From assembly GCA_951812925.1 (NCBI GenBank), contig OX638368.1, positions 80,520,909 to 80,584,908 of the forward strand: 64,000 nt of DNA, given 5' to 3'. Position numbers and translations under genes: made by a program. Each line of letters starts with the position of its first letter. Within the stretch, counting starts at the first letter, position 1. Source of the DNA: Calliopum simillimum. Lineage: Eukaryota; Arthropoda; Insecta; Diptera; Lauxaniidae. The notes beneath the pieces were generated by a model that saw nothing but the letters and a program-made list of their open reading frames with translations, searched no databases and was not told the origin of the DNA. Shown here one piece after another: positions 43,560 to 54,245 of the stretch.

Positions 43560-44365
43560 AACAACAAGAAAAACTAATATGTCCGGATGCAATTTGCGGA
43601 CATTTGTAAGGGATCCAAACTGATAAGAAGCATATTCATTAAATCCGTATTTGTATTTACCCTTCAGCTTTTACGTGTGTTTGTCAAACGAAAACGCCTA
43701 CAGTCTGTGTTGCGAGCCTCTTGTGCCTCTTCAGATAATTGCCCTATTCCAACGATGCATTGTTGTATTATGTCTTTAGCATGGCAGAGAATTTTATGAA
43801 CTGTTACCGGCATAAAATACCAGCTATAAAGTTGTATATATAATGCCTTAGTTTCATTTATATAAATTTCGAAGGCAGAAATATCTATATTATAACCAAA
43901 AGAGATACAGCTTAGAATCATATAAAATCTTTTTATAAGCTTCTTGTCTACTCCAGTTATCGCAGAGCTTTGTTCATATTTTTTAAAAAATCGTCGGGCA
44001 GTGTTTCCATCGTTTGAGAAGCCATAACCTGGCATGGGTTTATCTATAACTAGACCCATTTCTTTTTTAAATCGAAGTTGAATTTGTTTTTTTCTAGTTT
44101 CCACGGATAATTTATCTTTGCTATCACGAATTGATCATTTTTTAACATCCATCCTGTACCCAATATGCAATACACAATCAAGCGTTTTGATCCAGTCATG
44201 AAGGGATGATAAACCATAACAATAAAATTCTGGTCGAGGTTCTTTAACATTTTGTATAGCATTCATCTCACTTGGCTTGGCACCACATATATAACACGAC
44301 TGTGTTGACTTATGAGACGAAAGGTGATTTGCTATTTTACCGTCTACCATTGTGCAAAACAATAA
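43560..44365 (-). pseudogene. Transib transposase, C-terminal half (RAG1-like)
   Basis: The minus strand reads STQSCYICGAKPSEMNAI, then GLSSLHDWIK, ETRKKQIQLRFKKEMGLVID, GYGFSNDGNTARRFF, VDKKLIKRFYMILSC, MPVTVHKILCHAKDIIQ and GQLSEEAQEARN..CRRFRL. This is the Transib/RAG1 core, including the final catalytic Glu in the SEEAQEARN segment. The N-terminal half with the two catalytic Asp is absent. A frameshift near 44130 and a stop after NTRKS show decay. It is in convergent orientation to the host MADF gene. Confidence 0.87.
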
Positions 44366-46335
44366 TAATTATTGCTTTTCTCGGGCTATCTACGTTTAGT
44401 TTTTGTAATTTTTATTTCTATAATTGAATTTTTTTACTGTGTATTAACATAACGTGTTGTGTTTTTAAATATGTTACCCGGATTACAGCTCAAAGTAATG
44501 AAATTACCCGAAAACCATTCATTATATTTAGAAAAAATATTCGGCACTTGGATTTGAAATTTAAATTAATAGCATTTTTAGGACAATCAAAAAAATTTTA
44601 AAAAAAATACAAAGTCAAATTTGCGCACTTAGGCACTCCTAGTGCTTAGAGTAGACATAATACTCAGTTGAAAAAAAAAAGTTTCGTGAAAATATCAAGT
44701 GACCATTTTTTTTTATTTACCAAAATATTTGACCAAATTTTTCGTTTTTGAGAGTAATTTACACTTCACTAAAATAGGTTTTTTTTTATTTTGTGTATTC
44801 ATTTATTTTTTTTTTCTCAGTTTAAAAATATTGTGTGTTATATTACAAATATTTTAACCCCACAAAAAGTCTCATCGACTTAAAATTATATATATTTCAG
44901 ACAATACGGTCAGCCTAATTAATACAGTAATATTTAGTACCATCATATAGATTAAGAAAAAAAGTCAACGGTAAATTTGCGCACTTAGGCATTCCCAGGG
45001 CTTAAAGTAGACATAACACTGATTAAATAAAAAAAGTTTGGCAGAAATATGGAGTGACCATTTTTTTTTTTTTCCAAAATGTTTTGCAGAATTTGGCGCT
45101 TTTACACATTTATCTCCCTAAATTCTATTCTATAGAGCCAACATTTTAAAAGATTTGGTTTTGAATTTATAATGTTTCCATATCTTGGCCGTAATGTGTG
45201 CCGATTTTCAACTCTTTTCGATATTGGGAAGTATTAAAAAAAACTTGTGAAAATAGCAACTAATTTCATGGACACAAATTTGTAAAACATCATTTTTTAG
45301 GCCGACTTTGACGATTTTTGGTATTTTATGTAGAAAGCGGAGGTAAGTAAAAAATTACTTATGTGTTAATTATATATTTTCTGATATTTTTTCATATTCA
45401 GAATGTAAAAATTCGATTTCGAGTTTTTTCCGTCTAGCTTGTACTAATCGCATCACTGTGCGGCGTGGAGGTAGCTCCGCGAACAGTTCCAGAGAAGCCT
45501 TAAACAGTTAAAAGGAGTGACAGGCCAAATTGCAAACGAAAATATCGGAAAACAGTATAAATATTTTGAGCAATTGTTATTTTTAAGAGACTCGTTGGAG
45601 CCACGAAGGTGAGTTCTTTTGTTGGAAGCTTTCGGTACTCGGCAAATTTTTGTTTTTAATTTAAATGAGAAGTGTAAAGAGAAAATAACTGCTCAGATTG
45701 AGTGTCGGCAGATGGGTGCATCAAAATTGGAAATTCGAATAGCTCAGCGTTGAGCGTTGGCAATTTCGGTATGCGCCATACACATTGTATATACATGAGA
45801 AATTTTTGACAGTAAAATAACGCTGACGCTCCAATTTAGGTATGGCAGTAAATTTGTTCCTTGTTTTTATTAAATTAGCCTGATTAACATATTTTCTTTG
45901 TTTTGATATTCACAGCACAAATTTTGATGAAAGTGTTATATTGTTGGATTCTTTCGATGAATCTTCGAGCAGCAGTTTTCTGTCAACCACTCCTGTCTCT
46001 AAGCCCAAAACCAAAAGGAGATATGAAGATAACGATAATGAAACTCTTGTCTCTAGGCCGAAAAACAAACGAGGAAATGATGATGATAATGAAACCTTAA
46101 AAGAATTCTTGGACACCATTATTAAGAAAACAGAAGATTTTGATGGAGTGGACAGTTTTTTTTTAAGTTTGTCGTCGCTCGTTAAAAAATACGATTTCAC
46201 AACATTGCAGTTAGCACGGCTACAGTGTAAAGTAATGAGTTTTACTACTGAAGAGCTAGAAAACTTCAAAATGGAGTCTGAATTTTGTGCATAGTATGTT
46301 TTCGAAAGCAAGTATCATCGTTCCAGTTATTTAGA

Positions 46336-46676
46336 CATGTTGGAGAATCCGATCCAGAATCGGATTTGAGTTCAACAAAAAAATTTGTGACCGTCCAGAA
46401 GAAAAGGGGGTGGAGTTATTCTCACGGGAATTATTTCACTCCATCGGAGAAGGGACCTTATCTTCACTGACAAAATTTAGCAGTACAGTTAAAAATAAGA
46501 GACTGGTTTTTATTTTGCGAAGATATGGTCCCTTTTCCTGTGGATTGTAATAACTCCCGTGGAAATAACTCACATTTATTAGGTGTAAACATTGTAATTT
46601 AAATTCTATGAAGAAAATACCTGAAATTTTTTTTCCAACTCAAATCGATTCTGATTGAGAACGGATTCTGCAACAT
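46336..46676. mobile_element. Small foldback MITE
   Basis: The ends CATGTTGGAGAATCCG and CGGATTCTGCAACATG are inverted, and the inner arms also pair (ATCGGATTTGAGTT against AACTCAAATCGAT). 341 bp, noncoding, lying just after the MADF-BESS stop codon. Confidence 0.7.
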
Positions 46677-46720
46677 GCCTGATTGTTTTTGTAAAGAAAA
46701 TTACTCTGCTGAAGGCTTAA

Positions 46721-48103
46721 TTTTTATACCCTACACCCAGGGTATATTCACTTTGTCCTTCCGTTTGTAACGCAGAGAAGGAGGCGTGGCAGGTATAGAA
46801 AAGTATATATATTCTTGATCAGCGTCACCTCCTGAGTCGATATAGCCATGTCCGTCTGTCTGGCTGGCTGGCTGGCTGGCTGGCTGGGTGGCTGGCTGGC
46901 TGGCTGTGTGTTGAAATACACTTTTTGGGAAAACTGAGCAAGATAATTCAATGAAATTTGGTAAACTGCCTCCGTCGTCAAAGTTAGCTCGGGGGATTGA
47001 AAATGAGCAAAATCGGTCAACGGACACGCCTACCGCCCATACAAAAATTATATTCAAAATGCAATTTTAGGAGTATTTTTCACGACAATGCAACCACAAT
47101 ACATATAAGTACTACGAATTGTAAGCGCAAGCTCTGATAAAAATTTGAGCGAATTCGGACGAGAGGGCGTGGCACCTCCTATATAAGCAAAAGCTTCAAA
47201 ACGCTATACTGAAAGCGTTTTTTGAGATATTCGAACCAAATTTGACTCAGACACTAAGAATCATAAATGAAAGCTCTCAACAAAAATTGGGTGAAATCGG
47301 ACCAAGGGGCGTGGCACCTCCCATATGAGCAAAAGTTTCAAAATGCTATACTGAAAGAGTTTTTTGAGATAATCCAACCAAACTTTCAAATACTAAAGAC
47401 TAAAAATGCGCGCTCTAAGCTAAAACTAGAAGAACTCGGACGAGAGGGCGTGGCACCTCCTATATAAGCAAAAGCTTCAAAACGCTATACTGAAAGCGTT
47501 TTTTGAGATATTCGAACCAAATTTGACTCAGACGCTAAGAATCATAAATGAAAGCTCTCAACAAAAATTGGGTGAAATCGGACCAAGGGGCGTGGCACCT
47601 CCCATATGAGCAAAAGTTTCAAAATGCTATACTGAAAGAGTTTTTTGAAATAATCCAACCAAACTTTCAAATACTAAAGACTAAAAATGCGCGCTCTAAG
47701 CTAAAACTAGAAGAACTCGGACGAGAGGGCGTGGCACCTCCTATATAAGCAAAAGCTTCAAAACGCTATACTGAAAGCGTTTTTTGAGATATTCGAACCA
47801 AATTTGACTCAGACACTAAGAATTATAAATGAAAGCTCTCAGCAAAAATTGGGTGAAATCAGACAAGGGGGCGTGGCACCTCCCATATAAGCAAAAGATT
47901 CAAAATGCTATACTGAAAGAGTTTTTTGAGATAATCCAACTAAATTTCACTCTGACACTAAAAACTATAAATGCAAGCTCTGAACAAAAACTGGGTGTAC
48001 TCGGACAAGAGGGCGTGGCACCTCCCATATAAGCAAAATTTTCAAAATACTGCAGTGTAGGGTATTTAGTTTTTGGCCAGGCCAAAATTTACACCCTTAC
48101 TAG
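46721..48103 (+). mobile_element. DINE-1-like Helitron with higher-order repeat
   Basis: Flanked by A (46720) and T (48104) with no duplication. The left end has TTATACCCTACACCC; the right end has the TTTGGCCAGGCCAAA hairpin (48072-48086) and CTAG (48100-48103). It carries seven 140 bp-type units. Two adjacent pairs form an identical 281 bp higher-order repeat (47267-47547 and 47548-47828). The GGCT microsatellite lies at 46860-46910. Confidence 0.9.
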
Positions 48104-49033
48104 TTTTTTTTTGTTTTATTAAGCATTATTGTTTAAAAACCTATTCATACATTTGAAGTTGTTTCATTTATAATTGTGTCATTCACTATAAAAGTGAATT
48201 AACTCCATAATTAAAATTTTTTTAATTATAATTATATATGTTTGCGTTTCTTTAAGCAATGAATAACGGCAATAATTTTAATTTTTATAATAAGTTACCT
48301 TATGAAACATCTCTTTTCAAAAGAGTCTTTTGTAATAAAAACGATATGATAGAGCTTAACATTTGAAAATTGATTTTGTTATTTTGTCACTAGTACTTAT
48401 ATAAATATTATCATTAATAAATACAAATTTGTTAATTTATAATTAATAAACAGAAGTTTGTTAAACTCAAATAATATGATTTTTTATCTTATGAAATTAA
48501 GATATTACAAATCGTCATATAAAATGTAAAAAGGCGTACCAACATATCCTATTTTGTCAAAAAGCACATAACATTTTTTATTTTTCATAAGCGAAACAAA
48601 AAACGGTGCTTCGCTTTGGAACGTTTTAAAATTCATTTTTGGCTTTGCTTGTGAAAAAATAAAATATGTTGTTATGTGCTTTTTGACAAAATAGGATATG
48701 TTGTTATAGACTTAAATTTTTTGAAACGGACACACTAAAAACTAACTTGCTAAACTGAAACTTTTTTTGGTGGGTTTTTGATCAAAATTATTGCCTTATA
48801 CTTTTTTTAAAAAAATTTTAATTTTTTAAAAAGTTATAAGCATGTGAATTTTTATGTACGTCTTTTTTCAAATTGCAATTTCTCAGAAAACATTGAGCGA
48901 AAATTAATGAAACTTTTGTAGTAGGACTAGAAATAATTCAAAATTTAAATGAAATAAACTTTTCATAAAAATTTTTAAAATTTCTTGTAAATAATGCACT
49001 TTTTAATAAACAAATAGATATTTAAGCTATACC
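48104..49033. other. Harbinger interior, noncoding, with a small palindrome
   Basis: AT-rich. A palindromic MITE-like unit at 48540-48704 has arms AACATATCCTATTTTGTCAA / TTGACAAAATAGGATATGTT. No transposase sequence recognised; this is where the rest of the Harbinger transposase would be expected. Confidence 0.6.
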
Positions 49034-49433
49034 TATAGCAAAATAAAAACAAAATTTTTATACAGAAATGTGCTCTGAAATCTACACAACATTTCTGTGA
49101 AAAAATTGGAGGTACTCATAATTTACAAAAAAGTTACGCGTACTTAAATGCCACTACATAGGTGCCTTGCCTATGTGATTTTCGCATTTCACTGCTGCAT
49201 GCCGTTTCAAAACAACAAATCATATTGTAATTTATGCAGAAATTGAAAAAGCACGTAAGAACGCGCAGCGAGCGTAAATGTGTGAATCGCATAGGCAAGG
49301 CACCTATGTAGAGTCATTTAAGTACGCGTAACTTTTTTGTTAATGATGAGTACCTCCATTTTTTTTTCACAGAAATGTTGTGCAGATTTCAGAGCACATT
49401 TCTGTATAAAAATTTTGTTTTTATTTTGCTATA
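49034..49433. mobile_element. Foldback element in the Harbinger transposase
   Basis: 400 bp with arms of about 130 bp that are near-perfect reverse complements (TATAGCAAAATAAAAACAAA left, its complement right). It also pairs over TAGGTGCCTTGCCTATG. It truncates the transposase frame right after its NDYHIAK-coding codons. Confidence 0.8.
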
Positions 49434-49620
49434 TGGTAATCATTTGCTATGTTCAACCACTCGCTTTGGTTTGGTGGAGATTGATATATACTGCTGAGTT
49501 CATTCCACAAAACTTCGGTGGTTTCACAAATGATTCTGCCTATGGTTGACGTCGCCATTTTAAACTTTCGTGCGTAGATGAATCTAGCACCACCGTGAGC
49601 CAAATATCTAAATGAATAAA
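49434..49620 (-). pseudogene. HARBI1-like transposase fragment
   Basis: The minus strand reads YLAHGGARFIYARKFKMATS, then TIGRIICETTEVLWNEL, IYQSPPNQSEWLNIA. This is the conserved segment preceding the first catalytic Asp in PIF/Harbinger transposases (family form: F..G.S.STI..I+.E...A+W..L...Y...P). The catalytic DDE part is gone beyond the foldback. Confidence 0.8.
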
Positions 49621-49775
49621 ATAAATAATTTTTTCAAATGTTTTTTTATTTTGACAGTATGTTGACAGTCGCAACGCAGACGCATTACTGTATGTTGGGT
49701 TGCGCTGCGATATCGCAGACCAGCATCGCACTCGCACTCGCATCTCGCTCTCGCACAACTGTATCTTGGGCTTTA

Positions 49776-50368
49776 CTCCGTTCTTCAAATCTGCTGGAAG
49801 CCTTAAGTTCGTACCGAAAATAGACGCTCATCCCAATCTTTTTGTCCTTTGTCGACAACATTTTTCAGATGCTCCTTTAGAGTACGGTTGAACCTTTCGA
49901 CCATGACATCGGACTGAGGATGCAATGCTGTGGTACGTGTCTTCTGTATTCCAAGCATGTCACAAACCTCCTTAAAAAGTGCCGACTTAAAATTACGTCC
50001 TTGGTCGGAATGCAACTCAAGTGGAGCTCCATATCGACAAATCCAATTTTTGATGAAAATGCTACTGCCACTGTTTTTCCTTCTTGATTGGGAATGGGAT
50101 ATACTTCTGGCCACTTACTGAAGTAATAAATTAACGCAAGGATATATTTATTTCCTGCATTGCTGATTGGAAAAGGTCCAGCTATATCCATGGCTATCCT
50201 CTCAAAGGGAGCTCCAACGTTATACTGATGCATTTTCCCTTTTAGAAATTGCATATTGGTCACAACGGTGGATCCAGTCAGCAACTTTTTCTTGACATGC
50301 TACCCAATAAAACCGTTTCTTTATTTTCTCTGTGGTTTTCGTTATGCTCAGATGTCCACCACTCGATC
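49776..50368 (-). pseudogene. pol: gypsy integrase: zinc-binding part and catalytic core
   Basis: The minus strand reads GHLSITKTTEKIKKRFYW with the Cys pair region (HRCDQYA), then IAMDIAGPFPISNAGNKYI with the first catalytic Asp, HSDQGRNFKSALF with the second Asp and VMVERFNRTLKEHL with the Glu, ending RLPADLKNGV at the Harbinger scar. A frame change between the first and second Asp and other indels inactivate it. All three DDE residues are still visible. Confidence 0.9.
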
Positions 50369-50501
50369 CATTGCACCATAGGTCAAAAAGCACACTTTTT
50401 GGCCAAAATTCAATTTAATTCAATTTTTACAAGTATTGCTATTGAGTTTTTGTTGATGCTGTGTAACGGAGAATACTTTAATACAAACAAAAGTAATAAG
50501 T

Positions 50502-50751
50502 ATAAATTATTTAGTCGTAAAAAACACTTTAATTTGACCGCACTTGAGTCCGGTTAATTTTAATAAAATTAAAAAAATATTTAAAAAAACTACACTAACC
50601 TAGATGCATTTCGAAGTGACCGGCACTTCATCATCAGCATACACGACTTAAACTCCACTCCTACGCACGAACATGCACAAGTAGATGATGAGACAAATTT
50701 GGCGAAAATTACATACTAACGCACACGATTAAATAGGCACGGGTCAATATT
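50502..50751 (-). mobile_element. Penelope-like element, 3' untranslated end
   Basis: Reverse complement of 55258-55520 (blocks TTCGAAGTGACCGGCACTTC and GATGATGAGACAAATTTGGC, inverted there). It is the 3' end of the same minus-strand Penelope copy whose ORF ends at 54599; the two parts were pushed apart by the insertion 50752-54595. Confidence 0.8.
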
Positions 50752-50960
50752 AGGTGCGTTTTCGTGGCAAGTGGGCTTAAAGTGGGCTTAAATGTGCTAA
50801 CGGTGGGTCGAACAAAACACTGCATTGTGAACAGCACTTTCGAAAATGATGTTCTTCTTTATTAAGAGCTGACATTTGTTTATGTTTCGGTTTTTTTTTT
50901 TTTTTTTGGTTAATTTTTTACAAAATTTTCTAGAAAAAATTAAATAGTTTTCTACAGAAA

Positions 50961-51660
50961 AATGAATGGTTCGAACAAAGTCACATTATGTTTTTTCAAT
51001 ATCGGCGCCAGTGCCAAGGAAAATTTGCTGAAAAATATTTTCGGTAAAAGCAGCTTACAGCATTTGGCACATGTCGAAAAATCCAGATTATTCGGGTAAT
51101 GGACATGCTATGGTTTTAAATGTTCAAAAGCCAAGCTTAGGATGTAGCTGCGGTTGTGGTATTAAACATCACATTCACACCAAGGGTGAACGCGAATTGG
51201 TTGAGTTTAACTAATTTTCGCAGAGCGTAAAGCACAAAAAGCAAAAGTTGTGCCAACTGCTTTGGATGGATTCACTTGTCGTCAGTTTCAACGTCAATCA
51301 TATAGTTGACACTGAGGAAGAACCCGAAATTGATCCAAATGCTGATGAACCCGATATGGGTGAAATGCGTAGCAAGCCACAATTTCCTACAAAGAAAACC
51401 ACAGGAGGACGACCAATGACCAAAAAATTTATGAAATGTGTATTTTTGAAGGCGAGTGGAATGATAAAGTATACGCTGTTGCTGGTGATGTGCTCGATGG
51501 TTATCTATATGATTTACTTATGAATTTATTTGAAGAGAAGGGTATCAGCAATGAATTTGTTGAAAAATTGTCTGACCACTTTGCAGCAATGTACCACCGG
51601 GTCTTGATTAATATGAAGAAGGTCGCTGCTTTGGTTTTGGATAGTTTACCATCAGCACAT
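50961..51660 (+). pseudogene. p32/C1QBP (mitochondrial MAM33 family) pseudogene
   Basis: Blocks in order on the plus strand: NIGASAKENLLKNIFGKSSL (about 50995), GCSCGCGIKHHIHTKGEREL (about 51140), KAKVVPTALDGF (about 51240), SFNVNHIVDTEEEPEIDPNA and DEPDMGEMRSKPQF (to about 51390), then CIFEGEWNDKVYAVAGDVLD and ISNEFVEKLSD (to about 51580). These match the acidic mitochondrial matrix protein p32 along its length, but with at least three frame changes and two internal deletions. No introns are evident. It is nonfunctional as it stands and continues directly into TANGO2-like sequence. Confidence 0.85.
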
Positions 51661-51664
51661 TTCG

Positions 51665-52283
51665 AAAAAGTACGCCAAGGGACTACAACGACGAGCACCA
51701 TATTGGGGAGAACACTTAAGTGCATTAAATGTGCATATACCAGAAGCCGGTTATGGCAGTCGCACGCATACGATAACTTGATTAGATGACAACAATAAAT
51801 TGAATTTTCATGAGGAGACAATGGCTGGAGTGGATCCAGATGATAAGTGGACAACTACACATATTCAGGCCTGTTCCGTAATCCGCGTGGTTTCAATTAC
51901 TTTTTAGTTAGGCGGCTTTTTGATGAAAATGGTGAGTCACACGATAAAAAGTAAAGGATCTTTTTTGCGGAGAATTTCAGGTTCTGTAAATAATATTCAT
52001 TTGTATTTTTAAAAAGTATCTGTTTCGGAAATATTCGATAAAGCCTAACTTTTCGATTTTTCCCATGTTTTTAAGAATGTTTCTTAAACGGTTACTTTTT
52101 CGTTAATGCAAGTCAATGTTATTTGTAGAACCTGTAATTTTCCACAAAAAAGATTCTAATACTTTTTATCGTGTGACTCACCATTTTCATCAAAAAGGCT
52201 CCTAAATGAAAAGTAATTGAAACCATACGGATTACGGAACAGGCCTGATTGAGAAGCAATACTTTGACGATTTAAATAAACTG
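51665..52283 (+). pseudogene. TANGO2-like (NRDE family) 3' fragment, split by a MITE
   Basis: The frame after the p32 fragment reads YAKGLQRRAPYWGEHLSAL, HIPEAGYGSRTHTIT, stop, LDDNNKLNFHEETMAGVDP and DDKWTTTHI. The G(Y/T)GxRTxT...D...F.E..M pattern is that of the C-terminal part of TANGO2, a conserved protein linked to heme/lipid handling. A 382 bp MITE (51866-52247) interrupts it; afterwards the same frame continues EKQYFDDLNKL to a stop at 52283. The N-terminal half is missing. Identification is by motif memory and less secure than p32. Confidence 0.6.
51866..52247. mobile_element. 382 bp MITE with long TIRs
   Basis: Arms of about 165 bp starting CAGGCCTGTTCCGTAATCCG on both sides, flanked by ATT (51863-51865, 52248-52250). 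Excision restores the reading frame of the TANGO2-like gene. Noncoding. Confidence 0.88.
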
Positions 52284-52284
52284 T

Positions 52285-52575
52285 AAATGTATAATTAATC
52301 GTGTACAAAGACGAGTTCAACTTTTGTATGCAAAAATAAATGTATTCAGAAATTTTCTCAGGTCACTTACGGCCAGAAGTAATTTTAATACTTTTAATGT
52401 ATTTAATGATCCAAATAAGTCTAATATTTTAAAAAAATATGCATCATTTAGTTTGCGTACTTCATTTTATACAGTAATTAATTTAACACGCCTTGCTTGC
52501 AAACTGTTTTTTTTTTTACAAGCTTACAATAAAATATTGACTTTATATTTTAAAAAGAAATCCGCAATCATTTCA
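52285..52575. other. Intergenic DNA between TANGO2-like and RRP12 pieces
   Basis: AT-rich, likely 3' flanking sequence of the two tail-to-tail gene fragments. No gene recognised. Confidence 0.4.
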
Positions 52576-52579
52576 TTTT

Positions 52580-54245
52580 TTAAAAGATTTTTGTATCTTG
52601 CTCTTCACACCTTTCAATGCTGCTTTGCGTGAAGTTTTAACAGCGCTTTTAAACTCATGCGAAATCGCGTAACCTATATAGTAAATTAAAGCAGATTTTA
52701 TTATTAAAATTATGATTTTGAATTGTTTCAATTAATTTTACCGTTTATTTACGGAATTTCTACTCAATGGTATGTAAGCGTATGGATCTACTTTGTCTTT
52801 CTTTTTCATATCATCCTTTACCTTTTTCGATGAGTATTCACTACCTGTATATGCTGATTTGCCCGATTTAGCTGTATAACAGGTCGATGTATGCCCTTGC
52901 CACCGGCAGTATAACGCGAGGTAGAAGTTTTACCTGAGCGCATGCTTGTAGCATTGTTAGCTTTACGTTTACGATTTGAGGCGTTGAGTTTCACTTTATC
53001 TTAAATTGTTGAGAAATTAAACTTTGCATTTGCGTTATTTGTATTTAATATTCTAATCCTTACTAGAATCCTCTTCCATGCCACGTTTGACTACTGGTTT
53101 TGTTTCCATAGCATCGTCACCATCATTATCATCGCTACTGCTATCTCCATCATCGCCGATTTGTATCCTTATTTTTCGATTTCGCAGTTGCATTTGTGCC
53201 GGATAAATCAGGACGATTTGCTGGAATAAAATATTTGGAAAGTTATTATTTTAACTAAATTTCAAATGAGTATTTTCATACTAACGCACTTAAAACATTG
53301 CCAATCGATTTTATACCTGCCAAATCTACAACATCCTCTGGATCCTCGCGATCTTTTTTAGATTTCATTTTAGATTTATCCGCTGCAGCGTTATCATGCC
53401 ATTCGGTAAATCAGAATCAGAATTGAATTGAATTGAATTCTTTATTGAGTCTTATATCAGCGAGTGTACAAAATATCTTAATCAAACAAGTATCTTTTGG
53501 AACATTTCGGCGGCTATAGAAGTATTGCCTGCACAACTCTTAACAATATTACAATTAATAAATTTTAAATGCCTCATGGCTATGTTTTCTTTTAATAGAA
53601 AAAGTGGCTCTTGCTCCCGGAGCATTTTACTTGTTTCAATTTAACGTTTGTTAACAAAATAAACAATATACTTAACCTAAACCTAATTTAAAATAAAAGT
53701 GCATATAATAGCGCACATTGAGAAAACACAATAATCCACAAGAAAGACAAGTTCAATCATGGCATGTCAATTTAAGAAAAGTGAAATTGAAACAAAAATT
53801 CGATGTTTAGTAATCCCAAAGTAATACAATTTGAGCAAACCAAAGAGCACAGTAAAACAACAAAAGCTGTAAAACTGTACAACTACTGATAAATCAGAAT
53901 CAGAGTCATCAAGAACATCATCAATACTAATGAAAAAATAAATTTTTTTAAAACCAATCAAACTCAATCAAAACAAAACCGTGTTTATATACATACGTCA
54001 CACTTTTCCATTCCAAGGAACTCTTATCCTTTTCTTCGTTTAATTTTTTGCGTGTATCACGTCACATTTGTTTGCGTATTTTCTTTAGGCGACGATGTGT
54101 TCCTTCATCATCACCGGGTATAAATTCAATGAGCTCCTCAGCAGTAAAACGTTTACAAAGTTTTTTCAGCAAATAACCAATTTGTATGCTACAACAACGT
54201 TTGGTATCTATCGCCATAGCTGACAGGGATTTCATTGGCATACGA
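52580..54245 (-). pseudogene. RRP12 (ribosomal RNA processing) 3' gene fragment with introns
   Basis: The minus strand from 54245: MPMKSLSAMAIDTKRCCSIQ, IGYLLKKLCKRFTAEELIEF, IPGDDEGTHRRLKKIRKQM, an acidic stretch DDVLDDSDSDL, EDPEDVVDLAGIKSIGNVLS, then KRKANNATSMRSGKTSTSRY, TAGGKGIHRP, DPYAYIPLSRN and the basic tail SRKAALKGVKSKIQKSFKK. This is the C-terminal part of RRP12, a pre-ribosome export/processing factor. Short introns with GT..AG ends are visible (for example 53224-53288 and about 53006-53070), so it was copied as genomic DNA. Frameshifts and a stop in the RKQM-coding region make it a pseudogene. A 468 bp retroposed piece interrupts it. Confidence 0.8.
53422..53889 (-). mobile_element. 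Retroposed non-LTR/SINE-like 3' end in the RRP12 fragment
   Basis: Flanked by a 15 bp duplication TAAATCAGAATCAGA (53407-53421, 53890-53904). Minus-oriented with a 3' tail CTCAATAAAGAATTC and (AATTC)n repeats. It contains GCTCCGGGAGCAAGAGCC. The long duplication and simple-repeat tail indicate target-primed insertion. Related in layout to 56351-56570. Confidence 0.8.

Larger units (their letters stand above)
42621..45460 (-). mobile_element. Transib element with RSS-like ends
   Basis: 2840 bp flanked by the 5 bp GC-rich duplication CGGCG (42616-42620 and 45461-45465), typical of Transib. Both ends begin with the heptamer CACAGTG, then a 23 bp spacer, then GAAAAAACT (left 42651-42659; same distance at the right end). 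This mirrors the 23-RSS of V(D)J recombination. The transposase C-terminal part is on the minus strand. It also contains a 142 bp tandem array and a pair of direct repeats near 44620 and 44960. Confidence 0.92.
42450..46294 (+). pseudogene. MADF-BESS DNA-binding protein of the Harbinger element, split by Transib
   Basis: Exon 1 starts MQKLSCEKIEKLIDLVKIKK at 42450 and continues YDKSHSYYKKNELKEKAWQE, the MADF DNA-binding fold. At 42620 it is cut by a Transib. After 45465 the same domain resumes (LREQFQRSLKQLKGV, YKYFEQLLFLRDSLEPR) to a GTGAGT donor at 45609. Exon 2 (acceptor CACAG, from 45916) is in matching phase and encodes a Ser/Asp-rich linker and a BESS-like motif (SFFLSLSSLVKKYDF) ending at 46294. 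A stop right after the Transib scar (WR then TAG) is an extra defect. In fly PIF-like elements a MADF protein is the usual partner of the transposase. Confidence 0.82.
42203..49772. mobile_element. PIF/Harbinger element with MADF-BESS gene, carrying further insertions
   Basis: The inverted ends AGCCCAAGATACAATTGTGC (left) and AGCCCAAGATACAGTTGTGC (right) are flanked by TTA (42200-42202, 49773-49775). The subterminal regions are unusually rich in GCGAGATGCG-type motifs. It encodes a MADF-BESS protein on the plus strand and a HARBI1-like transposase remnant on the minus strand, transcribed toward each other. It is 7570 bp only because it contains a Transib, a Helitron and small foldbacks; without them about 2.8 kb is left, usual for the family. 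Confidence 0.9.

Noticed and set aside
50961..54245. p32, TANGO2-like and RRP12 as working genes
   Set aside because: All show frameshifts, stops and deletions and lie inside a transposon nested in other transposons.
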